This document shows positions 1 through 9,081 of a stretch of DNA of 31,687 nucleotides, in pieces. Where the stretch lies: contig JAKOGH010000515.1 of assembly GCA_024811115.1 (NCBI GenBank), forward strand, positions 1 to 31,687. Reading direction: 5' to 3'. The stretch is from Terana coerulea. Its lineage: Eukaryota > Basidiomycota > Agaricomycetes > Polyporales > Phanerochaetaceae. The translations under genes and the position numbers were made by a program. The notes beneath the pieces are model-generated. The model was given only the letters and a program-made list of their open reading frames with translations. It had not been told where the DNA came from and did not search any database. How positions within the stretch are numbered: position 1 is the first letter of the stretch; each line of letters starts with the position of its first letter.

Positions 1-83
1 CCTGAGAGAGAAGGGAGGAAGGGAGGTATCGCGGCGGTGAGAGACGAGCTCTGGCTTTCCAACAGCAAAACATATGGGCTAGC

Positions 84-150
84 TTTTTTATACTCTGCGC
101 GGCGGACAGTCACGAGGCTGTCAGCCGTGGTATGTTTATTCGCAATAAAC
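84..150 (-). promoter_or_regulatory. Promoter module 1: 17-nt palindrome plus TATA box, minus strand
   Basis: A perfect-armed palindrome GTTTATT-CGC-AATAAAC lies at 134-150. On the minus strand a TATA box (TATAAAAAA, 92 to 84) follows it after 41 nt. The minus-strand sequence beyond, down to position 1, is pyrimidine-rich like the starts of the two plus-strand units. The stretch between palindrome and TATA (minus: CGGCTGAC, then CGTGAC) matches the same stretch of the 8273 module. The transcribed body would run off the left edge of the window. The promoter role is inferred from spacing and homology among three copies. Confidence 0.5.
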
Positions 151-639
151 AAGATCGTCGCCCTAGACTCGATCAGAGCCGCTCGGCCTCGGCGCTAAGA
201 TCGGCTGGACACTGCGCCTGCCATACCTCAGAGTACATGCTCCCACCTTCTCACCGGTGTAGACTGCAAATATTTATCATGTTTGAACCAACCCATGTCT
301 TTCATTTCTTATGTTTTGCTTTGCTCTCGTGCGCACTGTTGCTTGCGGCTGGTCGAGAGGCGATGTGTCGCCGTTAGCCGCGATCAGCTTTGTGGCGTTT
401 GATCCGAAGCCAAACCAAGCCAATCTCACCAAACCGGGACCGTGGTCTAGTTCTCGTTCCAAGACCCCCAAGCACATCCGGCAAGTGTGCAGATTCTTAC
501 TAGCTGTCCTATACGTATGTGCAAGTGCAGCAGAAGGAGGCTGTCCCGTTGTGGGCACGCCGACTCGGATAAGCGCTTACGCCGGGCGCAGAAGCTCCCG
601 CTGAGCGATCGGATCGGGGCCAGCGCCTCGGCCATGCTT
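151..639. other. Intergenic stretch between two divergent promoter modules
   Basis: About 490 bp separate module 1 (minus) from module 2 (plus). Short overlapping ORFs exist in several frames, but none shows a recognisable domain, signal peptide or splice pattern, and I see no gene here. The layout suggests a shared bidirectional upstream region. Confidence 0.4.
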
Positions 640-704
640 GTTGATTCCGAATAAACAGACCGCGACCAAGTCCCGTGCAGGGTCAGCCTCCAAAGATATA
701 TAAG
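640..704 (+). promoter_or_regulatory. Promoter module 2: palindrome plus TATA box
   Basis: GTTGATT-CCG-AATAAAC at 640-656 is the module palindrome with one arm mismatch. TATATAAG at 697-704 follows after 40 nt. The sequence then becomes pyrimidine-rich and enters the 67-69 bp tandem array. Module 3 at 8273-8333 has the same order and nearly the same spacing (38 nt). Confidence 0.55.
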
Positions 705-756
705 CTGGCCATTCTGGCTTGGAACAGACCAGAGCTTGCTCTCCTCCCCTCCGCGA

Positions 757-1285
757 CACCCCCTTCCATACCCACCTACCGTTTATCGAGGCTCTCCTCA
801 CCTTCCCTCCCTCTGTTCGCCGAGACTCTGCTTGTACACCCACCTATCGTTTATCGAGGCTCTCCTCACATCTCCTCCCGTGTTTGTTCAGACTCTCCAT
901 GTACACCCATCTACCGTTTATTGAGGCTCTCCTCTCCCTTCCCTCCCTCTGTTTGTCAAGACTCTCCATGTACACCCACCTACCGTTTATCGAGGCTCTC
1001 CTCACATCTCCTCCCGTGTTCGTCCAGACTCTCTTTGTACACCCACCTACCGTTTACTGAGGCTCTCCTCGCACTCCCTCCATCTGTTGGTCGAGACTCT
1101 CCTTGTACACCCACCTACCGTTTATCGAGGCTCTCCTCACATCTCTTCCCGTGTTCGTCCAGACTCTCCTTGTACACCCACCTACCGTTTACTGAGGCTC
1201 TCCTCGCCCTTCCCTCCCTCTGTTTGTCGAGACTCTCCATGTACACCCACCTACCGTTTACTGAGGCTCTCCTCATATACCCTTC
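757..1285 (+). repeat. Tandem array of 67-69 bp units, alternating subtypes
   Basis: The anchor GTACACCCA recurs at 834, 901, 970, 1037, 1105, 1172 and 1241, giving spacings of 67, 69, 67, 68, 67 and 69. A partial unit precedes the first anchor. Two unit types alternate: one with CATCTCCTCCCGTGTTCGTC, the other with CCCTCCCTCTGTTTGTC. This makes a higher-order repeat of about 136 bp. Each unit also looks like two diverged half-units, each starting near CGAGRCTCTCC. Because neither 67, 68, 69 nor 136 keeps one reading frame, the long ORFs across it are most likely a composition artefact. GAGG-CTCT-CCTC, a possible small hairpin, is invariant in all units. Confidence 0.9.
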
Positions 1286-1322
1286 CCTCACCGTTCCGTA
1301 GCGGTTGTGGTTAGGTAGCTTG

Positions 1323-1453
1323 CATGTCGGCTGTTACAAATGTATTCTCGATGGGGGACGGCCGCCTGTGGCCGTCCTGGCACGGACCTCTACGCGGTCA
1401 TTGAGACAAGTACTTCTCGAGGACGACCCTCGAGGACGAAACCAACTCGTGCC
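1323..1453 (+). ncRNA. Conserved structured 3' block, copy A
   Basis: This block is homologous to 9082-9206; shared anchors are CATGTYGGCT, AATGTATTCTCG, GTCCTGGCACGGACC and GAAACCAAC. Predicted helices are a hairpin GACGGCC/GGCCGTC (1357-1376), an outer stem GGCACG/CGTGCC (1379-1384 with 1448-1453), an inner hairpin GACC/GGTC (1385-1399) and a hairpin CTCGAGG/CCTCGAG (1416-1434). All four have counterparts in the second copy although loops and arms differ. A single-stranded GAAACCAAC joins the last hairpin to the outer stem. I do not recognise the family. It lies at the end of the tandem-repeat unit, which suggests a 3' terminal RNA domain. That it is RNA is inferred. Confidence 0.5.
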
Positions 1454-1466
1454 AAAGCTTCGATGT

Positions 1467-3550
1467 CCTTCTATAGTTGTTGACAATATATTTTGCTTAT
1501 ATTCGCCAGCTCCCTTCCACACACTGTCAGCTGTGTTCTTCTCCAGTGGGCCTCGGGTCATATTTACCTGGCTTTTCTCTCGTGTTTCAATATCATGCAG
1601 TGCGCCGCGAGCCGAAGACAGTAACCGTAAGCACAGGCAATGTTGGGCCCATTCCAGGTCATCTGACTGGCAGCCCACTGCAGGAGAGCTTCGCGAAGAG
1701 GCAGGTATATAGTGTCGGCCAGTCTGGGTCTCCATCGCCGTGCTCTTGGGTCACTGAACAGTGGTAACTTGCTGCGTGAGAAGGATCAGTACTCTTAGCC
1801 CTACTGGCAGCCAGGTACAACTGTCTTGGATGGTCGTATTGCGCGTCGACCAAGCGCCTGCCTCCACGGGAATGATGCCCTTCTTCGACTGAACGGCAGG
1901 GACACATATGAAGCATGCAATATGCGGATTTTATTTCCATGGAATAGTATACATTGAGACACGCGACGGTATAACCTGAGGGGATTTTCAATTCGGTTGA
2001 GAAATCGGAAACGACCTCGTGAGGACGCACCTTAATCGGATACAAGCATGCGTATAAACGCCAAGTAGCTGCGGGTGTATTTGCTGGAGCAAAGTGCCGG
2101 AACGATACGTGGATGCGAGGCTCACTTGCAGCAGGCACGCTCGTCCGTCCCTGCTGAGAGAGAGATCAGTCTCCGCTAGGGATATACCACCGAGAAACTT
2201 GCGTTACGTTTATGGCATGCATTTCTATCCCTCGTGCTCTTGTATTATGATGGCGATGGAAGAGAAGGGTGCCGGGACCTCAATGGGACCATGTCAGACG
2301 CAAAGCAGGAGAGACATTAATCATGGCCGAGAGCAAGTCACGACAATGGGCGCTAATAATATCCGGCCGCTTGTTCCCTTCCGCCATGTCGAGTTCTTGA
2401 ATCGCTGGCGATGACCCGGACCATCTCTCAAATGCGCCAGCACTTGCGTCTGGGACCGTACGACATTCCTCGAGCAGTACTCCAGTCGTGATTACCAGCA
2501 ACGTCGACTGGCAGGCTACCTTGCGCGGAAAGCTACGTCTAGGGCTCCAAGACGACCGCAGCAAGCACAGGCTGCTGTGCACGATTGGAGATGGAGGCTT
2601 GGCCGTATGGGAGATTTTCGGTGCCTGTAAGCCGTGTCCGGTTTGAGCAGAGGCTGCGAGAAGGACAGGCTTGAGAGTTTGGGACCTCAGGTGCGCCAGC
2701 TAGCCTCATGCATGCTAATACATCGATACTCGTGAATCTATCATTGTAGAGTCGCAGTACGCACACTTCAAGACTTGGCCAAGGCTGCGGTGCTTTGTGT
2801 TCAAACTCGGCTGCTCCCGACGACATCACCCTTCCTGCGGACGGTTCTGACTCTGTACACGGCAACCACAACATAGCCATCCGCACCCCAACTAGAGCTA
2901 CCGTTCTGCGCGACTCTATGGCCTTCCAAGAATCACAGACGTCCTTGTGTACGCTGCACGCATGGTAAGTGGCACTTCGGCTTAGTATATGCGCCCGTTC
3001 TGACGTTCAGCTTTTGTTAAAGATCCAAGGAAACTCTAAGCCTGAGGTCATTCGACAACGGCTTGAACTCTATGAAGCTGTTTTATTATCTCCAGACGCG
3101 AGGCGTCCGCAAGATTTTGATCCACGCTATCGCTGTTGGTGCTGGTCGCGTAACTCGTGCAGTCCTTCGCATGTCAGCGATCGATAGGGTTGCAGCGTTT
3201 GCGCTCGTCCTTGGAAACCAGCGCCAAAGTACCACCACGTACCTCGATGGCAGGATCATGCAACGGCAGTGTCTCTTGGCCCGCTCGAATGTCGTATTGG
3301 ACCTGCTCGCGCTGAGCCGAGCAGAACAGTGTCTCGGCGCTTCGCACTTCTCTCCCCCAACGCTCACCTTCGCGTGCGCCTTGTACTCCTACTGTCAACA
3401 AACCCCCGGACCTCACACTACTACGCCGGTCCATAATCTCATCGCAATTAAGAACAAGTCCGTGAACGCGTTAGATCAGTGCGACTCCGGCTCCCTCTGC
3501 GTACACTGTACAAAGTGTCTTTTTATCCAAGTTCGCGAGGTTGGATACAT
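1467..3550. other. About 2.1 kb without a recognised gene
   Basis: I find no domain, RNA gene or mobile element that I can name. Two plus-strand stretches look mildly coding: an open segment 2398-2648 lacking its own ATG, and one near 2810-2963 that ends in ATG|GTAAGT, a good splice donor. Their translations are unfamiliar, and minus-strand ORFs overlap them. They could be exons of an unannotated or decayed gene. Nothing supports a full model. Confidence 0.3.
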
Positions 3551-3730
3551 TAGGTGAGGTCAGAGTTGACGATTCTGAGGAAGTGGTTCTGCGAGCAGAA
3601 TCGACATCAGAATCGCCTCAGAAGCGGCTCCAGAGGCGCTTTTAGGCGATTATCGTCAAATAATCGAGTCCATAATCGACTCGAAAAACGACTCCATAAT
3701 CGCTATAATCACCTACTCTGACCTCCCCTA
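3551..3730. mobile_element. Small MITE, about 180 bp, TA-flanked
   Basis: The left end TAGGTGAGGTCAGAGT (3551-3566) and the right end ACTCTGACCTCCCCTA (3715-3730) are inverted repeats matching at 15 of 16 positions. The outermost TA on each side is compatible with a TA target duplication, as for Tc1/mariner-type MITEs. The interior has no ORF and is full of iterated ATAATCGACTC/AATCG motifs that can pair with one another. It would depend on a transposase encoded elsewhere. The superfamily assignment rests only on the TA. Confidence 0.75.
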
Positions 3731-4970
3731 TTTTCGGGTGTCGAGGCTCGAAGTTGTCGATATCCTACTACTATGCCACCAAGCAAAAGGCTCGAAGATC
3801 TCGGGCAACACGGTATTGACGTCGACACGACGCTAGGACCTGAAGATCTTCGACGGCCGGCGACGCATTCTGTAGGAAATTCTCGAGAGTCCAGTACCAT
3901 TACAAGCTCGATACGCCCCAGGTATGGACTCCTCATAAAGCACTCCGACGGCGCTCATCACGTTGTACAGTTTTGCGGCTTCGTTGGCACGCACTACGCA
4001 ATTCACCTTTGTGCATCGAGTACGGCTGGTACCCGCAGTCTGTATGCTTCGCCTTACAGAGCACGCCTTGCGCATTCTTCGACGCTGTGACGCTACTTTA
4101 ATGGAGGCTGTCTACGATTTATTGAATGCTGCTCATCGCCGACAGTATACTCTATTTCCTCTGGAAATGTTCGACACAAGTATCCTCCCGGAAGGATGAA
4201 TGTGCTGTAGGCCCGAAGTCACCTGTGTGCCCCTTGAATTCACCTGGTACGAGTGATCGGAATTACCTGTTTCACCAGTGTTAAAGTTCCTGCGGTATTT
4301 GTTTTCAGCTCGGCTACGCGATTGTCTTTCAATGGTACTTATTCCGGGGCCCATAAATACCGATGATGTCCAAGACTAGATCACAGCCCCCACGGTCAGC
4401 TGTAGCCTGCCGCACGGACCTTGAATGGAGAACTGAACAAGATCTCTAGAGTGTGACGCTAGTCTGAATAAATCCCCACGCAACCTGGGAAATCGCCGTC
4501 TTTTCATCTCTGCGCGCTGTCGGAGCGCACGACCGGTGATGCGCCTAGCATTCTGGTCAATGATGGTCCCTTTGCTGGGGTCGCAGCGGCCCTGGCGTCT
4601 CTTCATCCGAGTCCGTGTTCGGAAGAGGCTCTCGCAATGACGCCCAACTGCTAGTTCGTAGTCCCTCCATTGTACAAACGCTTTGGCTGATAGCCCTATA
4701 GTATCTCAGATGCATTAATATAGCAGCCCTTACTAGGGCTCTACCGGCTGCCATTGAATGTCTAAGTCGTATGTATGACTTGCTACCCGCTACGCCTATG
4801 TCATCAGCTGCGCCTCCATATTTGCGCATAGTGGATTAAATGCACCGGTACCATCACCACCATCACGGGTCATGTCGACCGGCGAATGTATGGCTTACCC
4901 TCATATTTTTAGCTTTCGCCATCATTTTGAAATGCGCTCAGGTTCTCAGCGGCAACTTTGCCGTGTACCA
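3731..4970. other. About 1.2 kb without a recognised gene
   Basis: Only short ORFs with unfamiliar translations are present on both strands. I see no splice-consistent model, no RNA gene and no repeat structure. The last part should hold the promoter of the secreted protein gene that starts at 5041. Confidence 0.4.
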
Positions 4971-4975
4971 GGAAG

Positions 4976-4981
4976 TATAAG
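4976..4981 (+). promoter_or_regulatory. TATA box of the thaumatin-like gene
   Basis: TATAAG lies about 60 nt upstream of the ATG at 5041, leaving a short 5' leader. It is a normal distance for a fungal core promoter. Confidence 0.55.
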
Positions 4982-5040
4982 TACGTTGCACTCCTCCTGC
5001 TTCTACAACAACTCAAGCCAACTCCACTCAAGACTACAGC

Positions 5041-5970
5041 ATGACTACCAGCATCCTCATCTCTCTCGTCGCCGCGGCTTTCATTGTGGCTGGCGTCCAA
5101 GCCGAGTCGCACACTGTCACCTTCGTTAACAAGTGAGTTTTGTCATTCACTCTTGACGCATATCGAAGACTCATTGTTACTGCTAGCTGCGGTACTGGAA
5201 CAGTATGACACTATTAGTAATGCACACCTGACAGAATGACTTACATGCTGTTCATATAGCCCACCCTGGTTTCAGGCGGAAGCACACTTTCGACTAGTGG
5301 CACATTCACTACCAATGGGCCTCTGGTCGACGCGATTGGGTGAGCGTAGTCTATCCTTGACATCTTAGCCGAAGGCTTACCAACATATCTCAGCTTCTTA
5401 CAGACTGGTAAGAACTGACTTTTTCTTGAATGCCGCCGATATTATGCTCAGCCTTGGCATATCGTGACGCTTCCAGGACAGTGCGGAAGTGGCGGTGAAG
5501 GATGCACCGTCGTCGAGGCGACCTTACAGAACCCCAACAACAAGGCGAACATAACGTTCTCTTCACCGTAAGTCTTCTTTTATTAACAGCCGTCTATATG
5601 GCTGACCCGTGTGTTACTCAGCTTCGCCTTTACGACGTCCACAAGCTTCGAGTACGTATATTTGCCTAAAGCCGCATCCTCGTCGGCTGATGTTCATCCC
5701 ACCCAGGCTCTCTGGTGGCGCGTGTGACGGTGAAGGGTACGGCTGTGCGTACCATGTGCTTTCATACCCACTATCAGGAGCTTACCTTGTTTAATGAACT
5801 CTACAGGCACCGGGACGAACTGTTTCATCCCACCTCCCGGCAGCATCCACCCCACAAACCCAAATGTACAGTGCACCGCTGACAATGTACGCTCGTCTAA
5901 TCCTTATCTGACATGTAGATGTGCTGACGCGTGGTTCCAGGTGGACCTTACTATCACGTTCTGCATCTGA
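5041..5970 (+). CDS. Secreted thaumatin-like / glycopeptide-type protein, 9 exons
   Basis: I built this model by hand from splice signals and family knowledge. Exons are 5041-5132, 5187-5202, 5260-5339, 5394-5407, 5477-5567, 5622-5651, 5707-5744, 5807-5886 and 5941-5970. All eight introns are GT..AG and about 52-69 nt long, and the spliced frame is open for 156 aa. Residues 1-21 are a signal peptide ending in GVQA. The mature part starts ESHTVTFVNNCGTGT and ends VDLTITFCI, with eight cysteines (four possible disulfides) and an N-I-T glycosylation site. Conserved patches include GGSTLSTSGTF, GFLQTGQCGSGGEGC and ACDGEGYGCTGTNC. These match the small thaumatin-like 'glycopeptide' proteins common in basidiomycetes, whose function is mostly unknown (cell wall or extracellular). 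Intron 7 must use the donor GTGCGT at 5745; the next GT, at 5749, breaks the frame. Two exons are only 16 and 14 nt. It is the one clearly intact gene in the window. Confidence 0.9.
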
Positions 5971-6251
5971 GACGCGGGGTGTCGTGCAGTCCGAGACACA
6001 ACGGCAAGTAGCTGTGTTCGTAGTTAAGCTATGATGTTAATACAGGGATGACGGTTGCGCGAGAAATGTGTGCTTCACTAATGAATCATGTACTGAGGTG
6101 TTGTATATGACGTGACTAATGAGATACATGTGCAAGGACTCCATGCACGATGGAGGCAAGCATCAGACCGGCATTCTGTTAACATGCCCGAAGGCTCAAA
6201 TGTACATGCAAAATCCAAATAAATACGGAGGCTATACAAGTGCCCATGCAT

Positions 6252-6701
6252 CATTCCCGGCCACCCTCACCACCTGAGACGCTACCCAACACCGTAATAC
6301 GACCGTTCCCACCTGAGCTGCCACCAACGCTCATAATTTCGTAGCCCGTATTCCTCACGGAGCCGCCATTCATTCCCGGGACCCCTCGCCTTCGCGTTTT
6401 CAATGGTCCCTGACTTCGCGCTTCCACCGCTCCTCACTCCTTCCGAAGAGCCTAGCGTTGTTGCTGTTGCTACCAGATGCGCTTCCGCTGCGAGTGAGCC
6501 CATGGCTCTAGCGGGGAACATCAGTAAGAAGATACAGCATGAATAAGACAGGAAGTGCTCACAAGCACCATCGTTGGTCACGGAACTGCCGTTAACACTG
6601 CCCGAGCTACCGGCGGACGCGCCGCCGCCGCTTCTGAAGACCGAGTTGGCAGCAGCGTCGAGGAGAATGAAGGCGACGAATGAGGAGCGCATGATGTCCA
6701 A
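6252..6701 (-). CDS. Possible Gly/Ser-rich secreted protein, structure uncertain
   Basis: The minus-strand reading starts at 6701 (or at the second ATG, 6692). It opens with MRSSFVAFILLDAAANSVF, a short hydrophobic segment that could be a signal peptide, followed by a Gly/Ser-rich stretch. A GTGAGC donor (about 6569) and a CTAG acceptor 55 nt downstream look like an intron, yet splicing them puts a TAG in frame, and the unspliced frame stays open to 6282. Further Gly/Ser-rich coding-like sequence continues in two other frames down to 6252. Either the gene has an unusual exon structure or it has decayed. I do not recognise a family. Confidence 0.3.
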
Positions 6702-8260
6702 AGTGTAGGCTTATGTAGTGTACGCTATATTATCGGAAAGTCCCCGGATAGTGTACTCTGTACAATGATTTTATGAAGAGGTGTTGACCGGGACCTGGTG
6801 CTGTGGATAGAAGTCAGCAATGGACAAGCAATGGAACAACGAGGTAAGGCAAGAATACTCACGCCGTCAATGATGAGCTACACCCGCTCGAGCGAGGACA
6901 GTAGAAAATGATAACATCTTCCCTTCCCCATACTTGACACTGGCCGCAATGGGAACAGGCTGCAATTTTCTCGTTAAGCAACGGGTACTAGTCTTCACGA
7001 TGAGGCGAGGGTCACGTACGGGATTATTTGGCCGAACTCCAGAGGTAGACAGGCCACCGAAGGGCCGCAGGACCACATCTTCTGTTCGCGCCACGGACGG
7101 TCTAGCGTGCTGGAACGCTATGCTTTGGATCCAGGAAAATCCCACTGCGACAACCAGCCGACCACAGCCACTGGGTCCCGGGACAGCGAAAATACGGCCT
7201 CCGCTACGGCGTCGCCACAGGCATCACGATACTTCTCGAGCCACCACAGCTCTCATATATGTGTAGCTCTGCAGCAATCAATAGTCTGCGCTGGCTTCGC
7301 CGTGAGGTAGGACAGGACGGTATACGGCACTGAGTATTGAACCGCCAGAAGTGTTCCATCTTGCCCCGGCTCAAGATGTCGGCGGCGCGTCTAAAGACAG
7401 TGAATACGTTCGTAAGACACCGAGGGTCCTAAAATAAGGGCTAGAAAGATATATTATGCTTCAAGCCCGCAAAACGTATTGCGGCGTACCGCGCATCAGG
7501 ATTCGTGTTGCCTCTGTATGTGTGAGCACAGGGCCACTCTGGCGTCGGCAGCTGATCCACCAGTCAAAGTCAAACCGCAAACCTCTAAGCACTCTTGTCT
7601 ATCTTGATGGGTAGAGTGTCGTCTAGAGAAGTCGGCTCTTTGCAGCGTACTTCGCAGAGGTAGAGAGCAGGGGCTTCATAACGAGGGGAAATGGTGTGAG
7701 CTACCGAGGTTGTAGTCAAGATTAGACCCAATCTGACAATACGAGTACAGTTTTGGCGGCGGTATCATCGAACGATTGGATGAGGTACCTCCAGAGGGGA
7801 AACCTGCGGTGTCTGCAAGGCGGGAGCGGTGTGTCTTGTGTCGTCTACTGAAGACAGCTGAAGACGGCCGGTCTCCATCTAAGCGCTGATGCTTGCTGAG
7901 GATACTGCCAGATTAGAGACTCGGATGGGGATCTTGAGCCTTTACCAACGCCTTCATCGGGGACATGCGGGTACTAAACATATGCACAGCAGATGTCTAC
8001 CTGGAGAAGGAGGATTTGTTGGCGAGAGGCGACTCAGAGTCGGGTGGATCGCAAGACGATCGAGATGAGCGGCGGTTGTAAGAGGGAGAGGTCGTCGCGC
8101 AACGTTCTCGACATGCAGATCAAAAGGCGAGCGCGTCGGCATGGGGGGAAACGAAGTTGGTCCGCACCGCTGACGGGGACATCGACGCTGGGCCTGGCGG
8201 CAAAGGGAGGCGGTTTGGATATCTAGCGGTCCAAATTGGGACATCTGAGCGCCACCGCGC
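6702..8260. other. About 1.5 kb without a recognised gene
   Basis: ORFs of 60-110 codons lie here on both strands (for example plus 6934-7266 and minus 7954-8244). None has a recognisable domain, signal peptide or consistent splice sites. I see no repeat or RNA gene. Confidence 0.35.
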
Positions 8261-8272
8261 GTGACACGCGCC

Positions 8273-8333
8273 GTTTATTCAAAATAAACATGCGGCTGAC
8301 GCGCGTGACCCCACCCGTCCTCCAGCATATAAG
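8273..8333 (+). promoter_or_regulatory. Promoter module 3: palindrome plus TATA box
   Basis: GTTTATT-CAA-AATAAAC at 8273-8289 has perfect arms. TATAAG at 8328-8333 follows after 38 nt. The intervening CGGCTGAC...CGTGAC matches module 1 read on its own strand. A pyrimidine-rich leader and the hairpin-bearing tandem array come next. Confidence 0.6.
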
Positions 8334-8459
8334 TACCACGACATTCCCCACACATCTCCTCACGACCTTTCCCTCTTCCACCTCACTCCCAGCCTTCGAG
8401 GCGTCGGGGTGTTGTACTCCGCACTCAGCCACTCCTTCCTCCGTTCTTCCTTCTCTATT

Positions 8460-9060
8460 CACCTCGCTCCTCCAGCGACCCCTGGTAGCGAGCCTCCGTC
8501 AGCCTTTTCGAGTTCGTCGTGGATCCAGCCATTTTGGCGTACCTGGACACGACTGTTCTCCATTCACCTCGCTCATCCAGCTGTCCCTGGTAGCGAGCTC
8601 CCGTCAGCCCTCTCGACTCTGTTGCGGATCCAGCCATTTGGCATACCTGGACGTGACATCCTTCCCTCCACCTCGCTCATCCAGCAACCCCTGGTAGCGA
8701 GCATCCGTCAGTCATCTCCACCTCGTCGCTGATCCAGCCAGTCAGGCGTACCTGGAAGCGACTGTCCTCCTTCCCTGCTCTTTCCTCCATTCTTCCTTCT
8801 CTATTCACCTCGCTCCTCCAGCTGTCCCTGGTAGCGAGCATCCGTCAGCCCTCTCCACTTCGTCGCTCATCCAGCCATTCAGGCGTACCTGGAAGCGACT
8901 GTCCTCCTTCTCTGCTCTTTCCTCCATTCTTCCTTCTCTATTCACCTCGCTCCTCCAGCTGTCCCTGGTAGCGAGCATCTGTCAGTCATCCCCACTTCGT
9001 CGCTGATCCAGCCATTCAGGCGTACCTGGAAGCGAACATCCTCCTTCTCCTCTTCCTCCT
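8460..9060 (+). repeat. Tandem array of five units (104-137 bp), each with two covarying hairpins
   Basis: Units start with CACCTCGCT at 8460, 8565, 8669, 8806 and 8943, spaced 105, 104, 137 and 137 bp. The longer units carry an extra pyrimidine tract of about 32 bp. Each unit has hairpin A (CTCGCT-N3-CCAG-6 nt-CTGG-T-AGCGAG; for example 8463-8492, 8568-8597, 8809-8838) and hairpin B (8516-8553, 8621-8657, 8725-8762, 8862-8899, 8999-9036). B has the same plan with a 13-14 nt loop. Both have a six-pair outer stem, a 3x1 internal loop and a four-pair inner stem. The outer stem of B is GTCGTG/CACGAC in unit 1, GTTGCG/CGTGAC in unit 2 and GTCGCT/AGCGAC in units 3 and 4, so pairing is kept while sequence changes. 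Unit spacing does not preserve a reading frame, which argues against protein coding. Confidence 0.85.
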
Positions 9061-9081
9061 TGTATAACGTAGAGATTCAGT

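Noticed and set aside
675..1301. Long plus-strand ORF (208 aa) and two overlapping ORFs across the 67-69 bp array
   Set aside because: All three frames are open because of pyrimidine-rich composition, and unit lengths shift the frame from copy to copy, so no repeat peptide is conserved.
1357..1376. Rho-independent terminator from the GC-rich hairpin
   Set aside because: The sequence is eukaryotic and no U-tract follows the hairpin.
1379..1453. Hammerhead ribozyme
   Set aside because: GAAAC is present beside a closing stem, but no CUGANGA strand or cleavage triplet lies in the right place in either copy.
8236..8732. Plus-strand ORFs across the start of the hairpin array
   Set aside because: Units of 104 and 137 bp break the frame; the conserved property is pairing, not peptide sequence.
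8460..9060. CRISPR array
   Set aside because: The units are contiguous degenerate repeats with no unique spacers, in a fungal genome.
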